Assembly: GCA_036763105.1 (NCBI GenBank)
Contig: JBAIYS010000016.1
Coordinates: 1 to 57,023, forward strand
Direction of reading: 5' to 3'
Length of the DNA: 57,023 nucleotides
Source of the DNA: Peptococcaceae bacterium 1198_IL3148
Lineage (GTDB): Bacteria > Bacillota > Desulfotomaculia > Desulfotomaculales > Desulfohalotomaculaceae
Of the stretch, positions 1-10,546 are shown piece by piece (positions within the stretch are counted from its first letter, which is position 1; each line of letters opens with the position of its first letter). The notes under the pieces are model-generated. The model did no database searches. It was not told the DNA's origin and was given only the letters and a program-made list of their open reading frames with translations. Made by a program: the position numbers and the translations under genes.

Positions 1-6
1 AGGTAC

Positions 7-450
7 CAAAATGTTTTGCCATTGGCAAAGGTTACGATTTATGCGGGCTCAATGAATTGAGCCCCTACAAAAGGCATTGCATGCAGTGATGGATGTATTT
101 CGTGGTTAATGTATATTCTTTTGCTATGTAAATAAGGTATATCTTTAAGAAACGCCCGTGCTGTAGGGGCTTGATTCATCAAGCCCACCAAAGTAGCGTT
201 TATTTAAGGATCAAAATGTTTTGCCATTGGCAAAGGTTACGATTTATGCGGGCTCAATGAATTGAACCCCTACAAAAGGCATTGCATGCAGTGATGGATG
301 TATTTCATGGTTAATGTATATTCTTTTGCTATGTAAATAAGGTATATCTTTAAGAAACACCCGTGCTGTAGGGGCTTGATTCATCAAGCCCACCAAAGCA
401 ACGTATGTTCAAGGTACCAAAATGTTTTGCCCAAGGGTTACGTTTTATGA
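7..450. repeat. Tandem ~205-bp repeat with nested palindromes
   Basis: A unit beginning with CAAAATGTTTTGCC occurs at 7 and 212, and again at 418 as a decayed partial copy. The period is about 205 bp and the first two copies differ at only a few bases. Each unit contains a right-hand palindrome (45-69, 249-274) and a left-hand palindrome (162-188, 367-392) built on TGTAGGGGC...GCCC. The stretch between them, 162-274, matches separate elements at 4013-4124 and 24615-24724. The last partial copy runs almost up to the glyA ribosome binding site. No gene is seen in 1-500. Confidence 0.85.
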
Positions 451-500
451 GGACACAAAAAACCTTTACAATAAAAAAGAAATTGGAGGAGTTAGTAAAG

Positions 501-1748
501 ATGGATGATTTTAAAATCTTAGCACAGACCGATCCGGAACTGTATCAGGCAATAGATACCGAACTGAATCGGCAACGGAGAACCATTGAATTAATTGCGT
601 CCGAGAACTTTGTCAGCCCAGCGGTAATGGCGGCCCAGGGAACGGTGCTGACCAACAAATATGCCGAGGGTTACCCCGGCAAGCGCTATTACGGTGGCTG
701 TGAATTTGTGGATGTGGCTGAGGACTTGGCCCGGGAGCGCCTAAAGAAGCTCTTTGGTGCGGAACACGTCAACGTGCAACCCCACTCTGGGGCCAATGCC
801 AACTTTGCGGTGTACTTTGCACTGCTGCAACCCGGTGACACCATCTTGGGTATGAACCTGGCCCACGGCGGTCACTTGACCCATGGTAGCCCGGTAAACG
901 TATCGGGCAAATACTTCAACATTGTGGCCTACGGTGTAGATGACGAAACCCACCGCATCAATTACCAACAATTGCGGGAACTGGCCATTAAACATCAGCC
1001 CAAAATGATTGTGGCCGGTGCCAGCGCCTATCCTCGGGAAATAGATTTTAAAACCATTGGCGACATTGCCCAAGAGGTGGGTGCCTACCTGATGGTGGAC
1101 ATGGCCCACATTGCCGGTCTGGTGGCAGCGGGTCTGCATATCAGCCCGGTACCCTATGCCGATGTGGTTACCACCACCACCCACAAAACCCTGCGGGGAC
1201 CCAGAGGGGGTGCCATTCTTTGCCAAGAGAAACACGCCCAAGCAATAGATAAAGCTATCTTCCCCGGCACCCAAGGGGGGCCACTGATGCACGTCATTGC
1301 GGCCAAGGCAGCGGCCTTTGGTGAGGCATTAAAGCCAGAGTTTAAGGAATATCAGCAACAAATTATCAACAATGCCCAGGCGCTGGCCAAGGGCTTGATG
1401 GACAGAGGCTTTAGCTTGGTGTCCGGCGGTACCGACAATCACTTGATATTGGTGGACCTGCGCAAAAACGGCGTCACCGGTAAAGAGGCCGAAAAGCTGT
1501 TGGACGAAGCCGGAGTAACAGTCAATAAAAACGCCATCCCCAACGACCCACAAAAACCCTTTGTCACCAGCGGTATCCGGGTGGGCACCCCAGCAGTGAC
1601 CAGCCGCGGCTTAAAGGAACCGGACATGGACGTAATTGCCGAGATTATTAATTTGGTAATTAACCACAAAGATGATCAAGGGGCGGTTAACAAAGCCAAA
1701 GAACTAGCCGCCGGTTTATGTGACAAGTACCCACTCTACCAGTGGTAA
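501..1748 (+). CDS. glyA: Serine hydroxymethyltransferase
   Basis: PLP enzyme that interconverts serine and glycine while loading one-carbon units onto tetrahydrofolate in the cytoplasm. The 415-residue product has the usual length. It shows the PLP-lysine motif [14 protein letters not shown], the early ASENF segment, and YPGKRYYGG. The frame is open upstream to 405, but that part is repeat sequence. ATG 501 follows GGAGGA at 485-490 and gives the normal N-terminus ([15 protein letters not shown]). The next gene is the dCMP deaminase, which also fits nucleotide and one-carbon metabolism. Confidence 0.97.
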   Translation: MDDFKILAQTDPELYQAIDTELNRQRRTIELIASENFVSPAVMAAQGTVLTNKYAEGYPGKRYYGGCEFVDVAEDLARERLKKLFGAEHVNVQPHSGANANFAVYFALLQPGDTILGMNLAHGGHLTHGSPVNVSGKYFNIVAYGVDDETHRINYQQLRELAIKHQPKMIVAGASAYPREIDFKTIGDIAQEVGAYLMVDMAHIAGLVAAGLHISPVPYADVVTTTTHKTLRGPRGGAILCQEKHAQAIDKAIFPGTQGGPLMHVIAAKAAAFGEALKPEFKEYQQQIINNAQALAKGLMDRGFSLVSGGTDNHLILVDLRKNGVTGKEAEKLLDEAGVTVNKNAIPNDPQKPFVTSGIRVGTPAVTSRGLKEPDMDVIAEIINLVINHKDDQGAVNKAKELAAGLCDKYPLYQW

Positions 1749-1938
1749 GGGGTTGTAGGCTGATTTATCGTGCCCTTAAAAATAGCGTTTGTGTTTGAAT
1801 ACCCGTTTTAACTAAGGACAAATGTTGCGTTTTGGAGGGCTCAATTTATTGAGCCCCTACAAAAAACGACTTAGTAAGCAGGGGCGTGTGCAAACCGCCC
1901 CTACGCATATTTTTTATTAAGAAAGTGTGTGGTAATAA
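1749..1938. repeat. Intergenic palindrome of the TGTAGGGGC family
   Basis: A copy of the window-wide palindrome lies at 1837-1861 (GGGCTCAATTTATTGAGCCC followed by CTACA). A half-site, GCCCCTACG, follows near 1894. No gene or clear terminator for glyA is visible. Confidence 0.7.
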
Positions 1939-2388
1939 ATGTCGCGACCGGATTGGGATCAATACTTTATGGATATCACTAAGGTGGTGGCCTCCCGGGC
2001 CACCTGCCTGCGGCGCAAAGTGGGGGCCACGTTGGTGAAGGATAATCACATCTTGGCCAGTGGTTATAACGGGGCACCGGCAGGTCTAAAACACTGTTTA
2101 GACATTGGCTGCATGCGGCAGGAACATAATATTCCGTCCGGCCAGCGCCATGAATTGTGCCGGGGCCTGCATGCCGAACAAAATGCGTTGATTCAGGCGG
2201 CGGTGCACGGGGTGGCCATCAGGGGTGCCACCATCTATGTAACCCACCAGCCCTGTGTGGTCTGTGCAAAAATGATTATCAACGCCGGCATCAAGCGGGT
2301 GGTGTTTGCCGGCAGTTACCCCGATGAATTATCAATGCAGATGTTTGCCGAGGCCGGCATTGAGTTGGATAAAGTTGTAGTTAAGTAA
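1939..2388 (+). CDS. comEB: dCMP deaminase, ComEB type
   Basis: Zinc-dependent deaminase of the cytidine/deoxycytidylate deaminase family. It converts dCMP to dUMP and so feeds dTMP synthesis. At 149 residues it has the family length. The zinc and catalytic signature is intact: [10 protein letters not shown] carries the ligand His and catalytic Glu, and QPCVVCAKM carries the two Cys ligands. The N-terminal [10 protein letters not shown] is typical of the ComEB branch. ATG 1939 has only a weak upstream binding site. Its position between glyA and mnaA matches the order in many spore-forming clostridia. Confidence 0.93.
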   Translation: MSRPDWDQYFMDITKVVASRATCLRRKVGATLVKDNHILASGYNGAPAGLKHCLDIGCMRQEHNIPSGQRHELCRGLHAEQNALIQAAVHGVAIRGATIYVTHQPCVVCAKMIINAGIKRVVFAGSYPDELSMQMFAEAGIELDKVVVK

Positions 2389-2485
2389 CGATTGTGTTAA
2401 AGGCGGGGCGGCGTGGAAACCGTCCCTACGTTTGAACCACCGAATTTCAAAATTCAAAATTCATAATTCCAATTTTCCATTTACC

Positions 2486-3265
2486 CTACTTCAACAACTT
2501 TACCACATCGGCATGCTCCTCATCCTGGGCATGATCCAACGCAGTGTTGCCCTTTTTGTCTTTGATGTTTTTATCGGCACCCCGGTCCAGCAACAGTTTG
2601 ACGGTGTCCGCGTGGCCCTCTTCGGCGGCGTCCATCAGGGCAGTTTGGCCATCATTGTCTTTGGCGTTGATGTCGGCCTTTTTGTCCAACAGTGCTTTGA
2701 CAATGTCGGTGTGACCTCTGCTGGCGGCCCACATTAAAGCGGTGGAGCCGTTTTTCTGTTCTTTGGCATTGACGTCGGCCCCTTCCTTGAGCAGCAAATT
2801 GACCACATCCAAATGCCCGCGGGTGGCGGCGTACATTAAAACGGTGTCTCCAGATTTATTGGCAGCGTTGGGGTCGGCACCGTTATCCAGCAACGTTTTG
2901 ACGGTGTCGACATGCCCCCGTTCGGCGGCATCCATGATGGCGGACCAACCGTTCTCATCCCTAAGGTTGGCATCGGCACCGTTATCTAGCAACGCTTTAA
3001 CGGACTTGGTGTTACCTTGATCAGCCGCTTCCATCAGTAAAGTGTCGCCACCGTCGTTAACCTTGGTGTTGGGGTCGATGCCGGCTTTGATTAACAATTC
3101 AATGGCTTCGGCATTGCCCTTTTCAACATTTTCTTGTAAAGATTCCTTGTTTACCGCAATTTTCTTTTCCTTTAACTGCTGTTTAGCCTCTTCCTCACCG
3201 CGGCCACATCCCAGCGGAGACAACAAAAGCAATATCATTAATAAAAGCGATAATTTTTTCACCAT
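2486..3265 (-). CDS. Ankyrin-repeat lipoprotein
   Basis: A 259-residue protein with a hydrophobic N-terminus ending in a lipobox (LSPLGC, Cys near residue 20), so it is probably anchored to the outer face of the membrane. From about residue 48 it consists of about six to seven ankyrin repeats, with units such as GWSAIMDAAERGHVDTVKTL and GDTVLMYAATRGHLDVV. Ankyrin arrays bind proteins. The partner is unknown and nothing catalytic is present. ATG at 3265 is preceded by a strong AAAGGAGG on this strand. The gene is transcribed against its neighbours and divergently from the GerMN lipoprotein. Confidence 0.85.
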   Translation of the reverse strand: MVKKLSLLLMILLLLSPLGCGRGEEEAKQQLKEKKIAVNKESLQENVEKGNAEAIELLIKAGIDPNTKVNDGGDTLLMEAADQGNTKSVKALLDNGADANLRDENGWSAIMDAAERGHVDTVKTLLDNGADPNAANKSGDTVLMYAATRGHLDVVNLLLKEGADVNAKEQKNGSTALMWAASRGHTDIVKALLDKKADINAKDNDGQTALMDAAEEGHADTVKLLLDRGADKNIKDKKGNTALDHAQDEEHADVVKLLK

Positions 3266-3357
3266 AAATATTCCTCCTTTAATTTAAAGTTAGCTTATGC
3301 CGAGCAACATAAAAATATTTATCAAGGTAATGTAATTTCATAATAGCGTTTTTTATG

Positions 3358-3363
3358 TATAAT
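3358..3363 (+). promoter_or_regulatory. Candidate -10 box for the GerMN lipoprotein gene
   Basis: A perfect TATAAT lies 33 bp before the GTG start at 3396. The upstream -35 region (ATTTCATAA, about 3335-3343) is weak, so a sigma-A promoter here is only tentative. Confidence 0.4.
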
Positions 3364-3395
3364 AGAAGTAACGCTATAAATTGGGAGGTAATTAA

Positions 3396-3956
3396 GTGAA
3401 GATAAGACAAAGCAAGTGGTTACCAGTACTGATCTTGGCCCTGGCTGCCCTAATGATATTTGCAGCGGGCTGTGGCAGTGATGATAAACAGTCAGAACCC
3501 AATAACCAACAACAAGGCGTAGACCAAAAAGAGCAATTGGCAGTGACGCTGTACTTCTCCGACGACCAGGCCATGCACTTAATACCGGAAGAACGGACGA
3601 TAGAGGTGGCCAGTGAACAGCCGGCAGCGGTGGGTAAAGCTGTGCTGGAGGAGTTGATAGCTGGACCCACCACCGAGGGATTAAACCGCATTATGCCCGA
3701 CGACACCGAAGTGCTGGCGGTGGAAGTGACCGATGCGGTGGCCCAGGTTGATTTAAACCAAGCCTTTAAAGACAACCACTGGGGCGGCAGCGAAGGGGAA
3801 ATCCATACCCTTTACAGCATTGTAAACACGTTGGCCAAGAATATCGATGTCACCGCGGTGCAGTTCACCATTGAAGGCCAAGTTGACGAGAGTATATTGG
3901 GACATATCGATACCAGTGAGCCTTTGGCACCGGATTTCGATATCATTAAAGAATAG
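3396..3956 (+). CDS. GerMN-domain lipoprotein
   Basis: A 186-residue secreted lipoprotein. It has a hydrophobic signal with lipobox (FAAGC, Cys near residue 26), a short polar linker, and a GerMN domain from about residue 48 to 170, with the typical pattern LYFSDDQAMHLIPEERTIEV, ELIAGPT and VDLNQAF. GerMN domains occur in the spore germination protein GerM and in other cell-envelope lipoproteins. The specific role here cannot be read from the sequence. The start is GTG 3396, with GGAGG at 3384-3388. A terminator directly follows the gene. Confidence 0.85.
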   Translation: MKIRQSKWLPVLILALAALMIFAAGCGSDDKQSEPNNQQQGVDQKEQLAVTLYFSDDQAMHLIPEERTIEVASEQPAAVGKAVLEELIAGPTTEGLNRIMPDDTEVLAVEVTDAVAQVDLNQAFKDNHWGGSEGEIHTLYSIVNTLAKNIDVTAVQFTIEGQVDESILGHIDTSEPLAPDFDIIKE

Positions 3957-3960
3957 TAGT

Positions 3961-3995
3961 AAAAACGCGGTGATGAGATGCACCGCGTTTTTTGT
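3961..3995 (+). terminator. Rho-independent terminator after the GerMN gene
   Basis: The stem AAAACGCGGTG pairs with CACCGCGTTTT around a short loop and is followed by a T run. Confidence 0.85.
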
Positions 3996-4012
3996 TGCGC
4001 TCACAAATTTAA

Positions 4013-4124
4013 TGTAGGGGCTTGATTCATCAAGTCCGCTAAAGCAGCGGATGCTCAAGGAACCAAAATATTTTGCTATGGGCAAAGGTTATGTTTAGTG
4101 GGCTCAATGAATTGAGCCCCTACA
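4013..4124. repeat. MITE-like 112-bp element
   Basis: It begins TGTAGGGGCTTGATTCATCA and ends in a GGGCTCAATGAATTGAGCCC palindrome plus CTACA, so the ends are inverted copies (TGTAGGGGC / GCCCCTACA). The inside, with CCAAAATATTTTGC and GGCAAAGGTTA, matches the element at 162-274. No transposase is encoded. The spread depends on an outside enzyme, or these are decayed relics. Confidence 0.75.
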
Positions 4125-4307
4125 AAAGGCGTTGTATGCAGCTGCGTAATTAACAACCGCAAAATGTCACTTAACAGGTATAAAGTTAAAAAACAGGCAG
4201 GAATTTAGCGGTGCAAACTAGAAGATTGTATAATTAATAAAATAATCTATAATTTCCAAAACATGTATATTTTACTAGCTGAAAGGAAAATCTAAACTGG
4301 TGATATA

Positions 4308-4619
4308 ATGCAGACTAAAAATATAACTTTGCCCAAATTAAATAAGTTATCCCCCACGCTGGAATCCACCGCCCTCAAGTTGATGGAAGAAGCGGGGGAG
4401 TTGGCCCAGGCCATTGGTAAACTGCGGGGCATGAGTGGCGAAGCATCCCGGTTAGATGAACAACAGGTGATGCAAGTAATTACCCAGGAATTATTAGACG
4501 TGGCTCAAACCGCCGTTTCCATGATGTATGTGTTGGAAGAACATTATGAGGTGGATATAAACGAAGCCTACCAAGAACACATCGGCAAGTTGAAGCGCAA
4601 GGGATACCTTAGCGAATAA
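4308..4619 (+). CDS. MazG-like nucleotide pyrophosphohydrolase
   Basis: A 103-residue all-alpha NTP pyrophosphatase-type protein. The metal-binding helices show as LMEEAGELAQAIGKLRG and ELLDVAQTAVSMMYVL (the EExxE-type and ExxD motifs of the MazG/dUTPase fold). Such enzymes hydrolyse nucleoside triphosphates to monophosphates and often remove non-canonical ones. The exact substrate is not clear from sequence. It lies 40 bp upstream of mnaA and is likely cotranscribed with it. The ATG at 4308 follows GAAAGGAAAA and a closer GGTGAT. Confidence 0.8.
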   Translation: MQTKNITLPKLNKLSPTLESTALKLMEEAGELAQAIGKLRGMSGEASRLDEQQVMQVITQELLDVAQTAVSMMYVLEEHYEVDINEAYQEHIGKLKRKGYLSE

Positions 4620-4659
4620 TTATGAATTATGAATTTTGAATACATAAAGGAGAAGCAGC

Positions 4660-5805
4660 ATGTTAAAGGTACTGACAGTGTTTGGCACTCGGCCAGAGGC
4701 CATTAAAATGGCGCCGCTGGTGTTGGAATTGCAGAAGACGGATGACGTGGAATGCATCGTTGCGGTAACGGCGCAACATCGCGAAATGCTGGATCAAGTG
4801 TTGGCACTATTTAACATTACCCCCCATTATGACCTAAACATCATGAAGGCGGGACAAACCTTATACGACATTACCAACCGGGCGCTGGCCGGTTTAAAGG
4901 ACGTTATGGCCGATGCCAAGCCCGACGTGGTGCTGGTGCATGGCGATACCACCACCACCTTTGCCGCTTCACTGGCGGCCTTTTATAGCCAAATACCGGT
5001 GGGCCATGTGGAAGCGGGTTTGCGCACCAATAACAAATACTCTCCCTACCCCGAAGAAATGAATCGCCGCCTGACTGGGGCGCTGGCTGACCTGCATTTT
5101 GCCCCCACCCAAAGGGCAAAGGAAAACTTGCTCCAAGAAGGGGTTAACCCGGAACAGATCTTTGTCACCGGCAACACCGTCATCGATGCCCTCAAGGCTA
5201 CCGTCCAGGCGGAATATAAGTTTAATATACCGGAGTTGGACAGCATTGATTATCAAAATAGAAGAGTGCTGCTGGTAACCACCCACCGCAGAGAAAATCT
5301 GGGGGAACCGATGCGAGATATCTATCGGGCCCTAAAGGACATTGTGCAGGACTACCCAGATGTGGAAGTGGTGTTTCCGGTCCATAAAAATCCGGCGGTG
5401 CGCCAAGTGGTGCAACAGGTGCTGGGGGATGTACCTCGGGTGCATTTAATTGAACCGCTGGACTACCAACCCTTTATCAACCTAATGCAACGCAGTTACC
5501 TGGTATTGACTGACTCTGGCGGTATGCAAGAGGAAGCCCCCTCACTGGGCAAACCGGTGCTGGTGCTAAGGGATACCACCGAGCGCCCAGAGGCGGTGGC
5601 GGCCGGCACAGTGCGACTAATCGGAACGAAAAGCCAGGCAGTGAGCCACCACACCAGGGAACTATTGGACAATATGCAAGCATACGAAATTATGTCCGAG
5701 TCAGTCAACCCCTATGGGGATGGAAAGGCAGCCCAGCGCATAGTGCAGGCACTTTGTTACAAATATAACAAATGGCATAATTTGCCTGAACAGTTCATAC
5801 CTTAG
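4660..5805 (+). CDS. mnaA: UDP-N-acetylglucosamine 2-epimerase (non-hydrolysing), first copy
   Basis: Converts UDP-GlcNAc to UDP-ManNAc in the cytoplasm, a precursor for teichoic acid linkage units and ManNAc-containing secondary wall polymers. The 381-residue length is right for the family. The signatures [38 protein letters not shown] and TDSGG are all present. AAAGGAGA precedes the ATG. This copy sits next to the ATP synthase operon, as in many Firmicutes, so it is probably the housekeeping copy. A second mnaA lies at 50614-51711 inside the polysaccharide locus. Confidence 0.95.
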   Translation: MLKVLTVFGTRPEAIKMAPLVLELQKTDDVECIVAVTAQHREMLDQVLALFNITPHYDLNIMKAGQTLYDITNRALAGLKDVMADAKPDVVLVHGDTTTTFAASLAAFYSQIPVGHVEAGLRTNNKYSPYPEEMNRRLTGALADLHFAPTQRAKENLLQEGVNPEQIFVTGNTVIDALKATVQAEYKFNIPELDSIDYQNRRVLLVTTHRRENLGEPMRDIYRALKDIVQDYPDVEVVFPVHKNPAVRQVVQQVLGDVPRVHLIEPLDYQPFINLMQRSYLVLTDSGGMQEEAPSLGKPVLVLRDTTERPEAVAAGTVRLIGTKSQAVSHHTRELLDNMQAYEIMSESVNPYGDGKAAQRIVQALCYKYNKWHNLPEQFIP

Positions 5806-6070
5806 TAGTACCCAATTATTCTAGCGGTGAATTTCGCCATAATTAGGATTATTTAAAACAGCATATAAAATTTAGAAAAAATTATTAAATTATTTATTAA
5901 AACAGAAGGAATAATGCAAGTTATGTAGAATTTTTCATTCAAATAAGTCTGAATCATTTAATAGATTTTGATAAATCAGAATTTGAATGTTGGTATTTGT
6001 CAGAAATTATTACATTAAAACAGCGCAAAGTTCTTTTTTAATCTACCCATTAGTGAAAAAAGGGATAAAC

Positions 6071-6319
6071 ATGGATGATAATCGTAATAAAGGCAAAGGA
6101 GCGTTTCAAGCGCTGGCCATTACATCAACCATTGGGGTGGAGTTAGGTATCACATCAACCCTGGGTTTTTATGGTGGGCGCTATTTAGATGAAATGCTGG
6201 GTACCACCCCGGTGTTTTTAGTTATTTGCCTGCTTTTGGGTTTGGGCGTCGGCGTCATGGGTATTATCAAAACAATTAACGCATTCTTTAAAGACAATGA
6301 TGACAAAGGTGTGAAATAG
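6071..6319 (+). CDS. AtpZ/AtpI-like small membrane protein, start of the atp operon
   Basis: An 82-residue protein with two predicted membrane helices (about residues 15-38 and 45-70). It resembles the AtpZ (F0F1-ATPase subunit, putative Ca2+/Mg2+ transporter) family, encoded ahead of many atp operons, with the pattern GVELGITSTLGFYGGRYLDE and GLGVGVMGI. The frame is open from 5987, but the upstream part is AT-rich and has no gene-like composition. ATG 6071 gives the family-typical N-terminus. It is followed without a gap by the next subunit gene, so the two are translationally linked. Confidence 0.75.
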   Translation: MDDNRNKGKGAFQALAITSTIGVELGITSTLGFYGGRYLDEMLGTTPVFLVICLLLGLGVGVMGIIKTINAFFKDNDDKGVK

Positions 6320-6760
6320 TTGAATTTTTTATACAATGCTCGCACAATGGACGTACAAACCTCACGTACAATTAAATTTACCGTTGCTATCAGCATTGGT
6401 CTGTTTGTTAGCTTAATGATAGAACCCTCCCCCTTTAGATGGGGACTGGCCATCGGAGCTGTTGTGGGTGCCATCAATACATTTTTAATGTATAATCGCA
6501 TGAAGCATATTGCCGCTATGTCTAAGGGCACTGCGGTATCCTTTATGCAATTTGGTTTTGTGATGCGTTTATTATTGATCATGGCGGTATTGTTTTTAGC
6601 CCTTAATTTTGAAGGGTTGAACATTTTTGGGGTGGCCTTTGGCATATTTATTGCCCCAATTATTACCATGGTGGATTTCAATATCAGCCTGATTAAAGAT
6701 TATAAGGCCCATGATACCCTTGAAAACAAAAATCAAACCGAAAGGGGGGAGAATTGGTGA
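6320..6760 (+). CDS. atpI: ATP synthase subunit I
   Basis: A 146-residue membrane protein with four predicted helices, of the ATP synthase I chain family. These proteins help assemble the c-ring but are not part of the final enzyme. The TTG start at 6320 directly follows the TAG of the previous gene, and the AGGTG at 6307-6311 serves as binding site. The end overlaps the beginning of atpB. Sequence conservation of this family is low, so the call leans on hydrophobic pattern and gene order. Confidence 0.8.
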   Translation: MNFLYNARTMDVQTSRTIKFTVAISIGLFVSLMIEPSPFRWGLAIGAVVGAINTFLMYNRMKHIAAMSKGTAVSFMQFGFVMRLLLIMAVLFLALNFEGLNIFGVAFGIFIAPIITMVDFNISLIKDYKAHDTLENKNQTERGENW

Positions 6761-7512
6761 AAAGTATTGATCAAGTCCATCACGAACTAGGGGTGTTTTG
6801 GGATGCTATCTTTGGGGAGTTGTTTGCTGGTCCCACCCATTTGGGCACCATAGCGGGTTACCCCATTGATGTCAACTTCAAAACAATATTTATGACTTGG
6901 ATAGTGATGGTGATAGTGGCGTTAATTGGTATATTGGCCACTAGAAATGTCAGTGTTGATAAGCCAGGTAGATTGCAGGTGGTATTTGAAAGTGTTTACG
7001 ATTTCTTAAAGGGTTTGATTTATGACAATATCACCAGCGAGAAACGGGCTGCTTCTATGGTGACATTTATTGTTACATTATTTACGTTCTTGTTAATTTC
7101 CAACTTCTTAGGACTATTCCCAACAATGATGTCGCCCACTGCAGATATTAATACCACTTTGGGTTTGGCATTAATGGTATTTTTTATGACTCAGTTTTTG
7201 GGCCTTAAAGACAAAGGACTGGGTCACTTTAAACACCTGGTGGAGCCCTACCCGTTCTTTTTACCACTACACATTGTAGAAGAACTGGCTAAGCCAATTA
7301 CGCTGGCTTTCCGTCTATTTGGTAACATCTACGCCGGTGAAGTGCTGATTGCAGTACTGTTGGGGATGATTCCGCTCACAGCAACATTCTTGGGTGGTTT
7401 TATACCATCAGTAATTTGGTTGGCATTCAGTATCTTTATTGGTACCATCCAAGCGTTCATTTTCAGTATGTTAACCATTGTTTACACATCCCAAGCTGTT
7501 AACAAGCACTAA
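6757..7512 (+). CDS. atpB: ATP synthase Fo subunit a
   Basis: The membrane stator subunit that forms the two half-channels for protons next to the c-ring. The key arginine helix is intact (ELAKPITLAFRLFGNIYAGE), as is the C-terminal FIGTIQAFIFSMLT helix. The length of about 251 residues is normal. TTG 6754 and GTG 6757 are both possible starts. GTG was chosen because it lies about 7 bases after the AAGGGGGG run, a better spacing. It overlaps the atpI stop codon. Confidence 0.95.
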   Translation: MKSIDQVHHELGVFWDAIFGELFAGPTHLGTIAGYPIDVNFKTIFMTWIVMVIVALIGILATRNVSVDKPGRLQVVFESVYDFLKGLIYDNITSEKRAASMVTFIVTLFTFLLISNFLGLFPTMMSPTADINTTLGLALMVFFMTQFLGLKDKGLGHFKHLVEPYPFFLPLHIVEELAKPITLAFRLFGNIYAGEVLIAVLLGMIPLTATFLGGFIPSVIWLAFSIFIGTIQAFIFSMLTIVYTSQAVNKH

Positions 7513-7788
<276 letters not shown>

Positions 7789-7828
7789 CTCACTCCTTTT
7801 GGTACTTATTTGTTTCTTTTGTAGGCAA

Positions 7829-7862
7829 ATAGCAGGTTCTGGGCAGCCCGAACCTGCTATCG
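7829..7862 (+). other. Hairpin between atpE and atpF
   Basis: ATAGCAGGTTC pairs perfectly with GAACCTGCTAT across a 10-base loop. It is not followed by a clean T run, so it looks more like a partial attenuator or mRNA-processing/stability hairpin than a full terminator. Confidence 0.65.
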
Positions 7863-7901
7863 CCTTAATTTTGTCCCGCTGAAATGGAAGGAGGGGAACA
7901 A

Positions 7902-8441
7902 GTGGAACTGCAAGCACTTGAGGTCGCTCGTTCAGCCGCGGAAGCCTCTGGCCCATTAGTATTTAACGCCACCATTGGGGCCCAGCTATTTAACTTTGCT
8001 CTATTATTAATATTCCTTCGTCTTGTTGTTTGGAAACCGTTAATTAACGTTATCGAAAAACGCAAGGTGCAAATTGGTGAAAACATTATAGCTGCACAGA
8101 AAAACCGCAAAGAGGCTGAAGAGCTTCAGGCACAACTGAGGGCTGAGCTAGCTAAAGCCAAAGATGAAGCCCAAGCAATTATCCAACGGGCTTCCAAAGC
8201 AGCTGAAGATCAAGCTGCTGGTATTATAGAATCTGCTAAAAACGAAGCAAACCGAATTAAAGAAGACTCACTGCAAGAAATCAAAATGGAACGGGATAAA
8301 GCCGTTGCCGAATTAAGAAATGAAGTGGCTAGCTTATCTATTCTAGTGGCTTCCAAAGTAGTTTCCGAAAGAATTACCGATGACGTACAAGAAGACTTAG
8401 TGAAGAAGTTTATCGACGAGGCAGGTAAGTTGCCATGTTAG
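7902..8441 (+). CDS. atpF: ATP synthase Fo subunit b
   Basis: The peripheral stalk subunit: one N-terminal membrane helix (about FNFALLLIFLRLVVW) followed by a long charged, coiled-coil alpha helix rich in Glu, Ala and Lys. The product has 179 residues. The frame is open from ATG 7884, but that ATG lies upstream of the GGAAGGAGGGG binding site (7886-7895). GTG 7902, six bases after it, is therefore the likely start. The last codons overlap atpH by 7 bases. Confidence 0.94.
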   Translation: MELQALEVARSAAEASGPLVFNATIGAQLFNFALLLIFLRLVVWKPLINVIEKRKVQIGENIIAAQKNRKEAEELQAQLRAELAKAKDEAQAIIQRASKAAEDQAAGIIESAKNEANRIKEDSLQEIKMERDKAVAELRNEVASLSILVASKVVSERITDDVQEDLVKKFIDEAGKLPC

Positions 8442-8980
8442 GGGGCGCTGTGGCCAGAAGATATGCCCAGGCCCTTTACGAAATTGCCATTGATAAAGGT
8501 GCGCTGGATGCAGCGGAACAGGAATTAAAAGATGTCACTGCCCTTCTAAATAAAGAAGAAGGCATTGAAAAGATTCTCAACCACCCTCAAGTAACCATTG
8601 ATGGCAAAAAACAACTGATAACAGAGTTGTTCGAGGGCAGAGTATCCGAAACCACATTAAACTTCTTGTATCTAATTGTCGATCGTCATCGTGAAACCTA
8701 TTTAAACGACATTGTTGCAGAATTTACCCGCTTGGCCAACGAAGCTCGTAACATGGTGGATGCCGAGGTTATCTCCGCCAAAGAGTTAAGCGAAGCCCAT
8801 CAAGGGGAGTTGGCTAAGGTTTTAAGCCGCCTAGCCGGTAAAGAGGTCAGCCCAGAATTTAGAGTTGACGCTTCCATAATAGGCGGATTGGTGGTACGTA
8901 TAGGGGATAAAGTTATTGATGGTAGTGTTAAACATAAACTTGAAACCCTTAAGCAACGCCTCATGTCCAAAACTAGTTAG
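8435..8980 (+). CDS. atpH: ATP synthase F1 subunit delta
   Basis: The 181-residue OSCP-type subunit linking the b stalk to the top of F1. The N-terminal ARRYAQALYEIA and the C-terminal GGLVVRIGDKVIDGSVKHKL are diagnostic. It overlaps atpF by 7 bases, which suggests translational coupling. The upstream binding site is weak (GGCAGGT). Confidence 0.95.
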   Translation: MLGGAVARRYAQALYEIAIDKGALDAAEQELKDVTALLNKEEGIEKILNHPQVTIDGKKQLITELFEGRVSETTLNFLYLIVDRHRETYLNDIVAEFTRLANEARNMVDAEVISAKELSEAHQGELAKVLSRLAGKEVSPEFRVDASIIGGLVVRIGDKVIDGSVKHKLETLKQRLMSKTS

Positions 8981-9005
8981 TAGATAGATAGGGGTGAAAT
9001 GGTAG

Positions 9006-10511
<1,506 letters not shown>

Positions 10512-10546
10512 AACTGGCAGTATTATGATTAAGGTGGTGAGAAGTT

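Noticed and set aside
405-500. N-terminal extension of glyA
   Set aside because: It is the third partial copy of the tandem repeat and lies before the GGAGGA binding site. The 415-residue form has the normal start.
741-1292. Long antisense open frame within glyA (183 codons)
   Set aside because: It lies wholly opposite a well-conserved gene, has no binding site and gives no recognisable protein. The same applies to the antisense frames in spoIID, mbl, the SLH gene and the S-layer-like gene.
5987-6070. Upstream extension of the atpZ-like gene
   Set aside because: AT-rich and unlike the family N-terminus. ATG 6071 gives the usual length.
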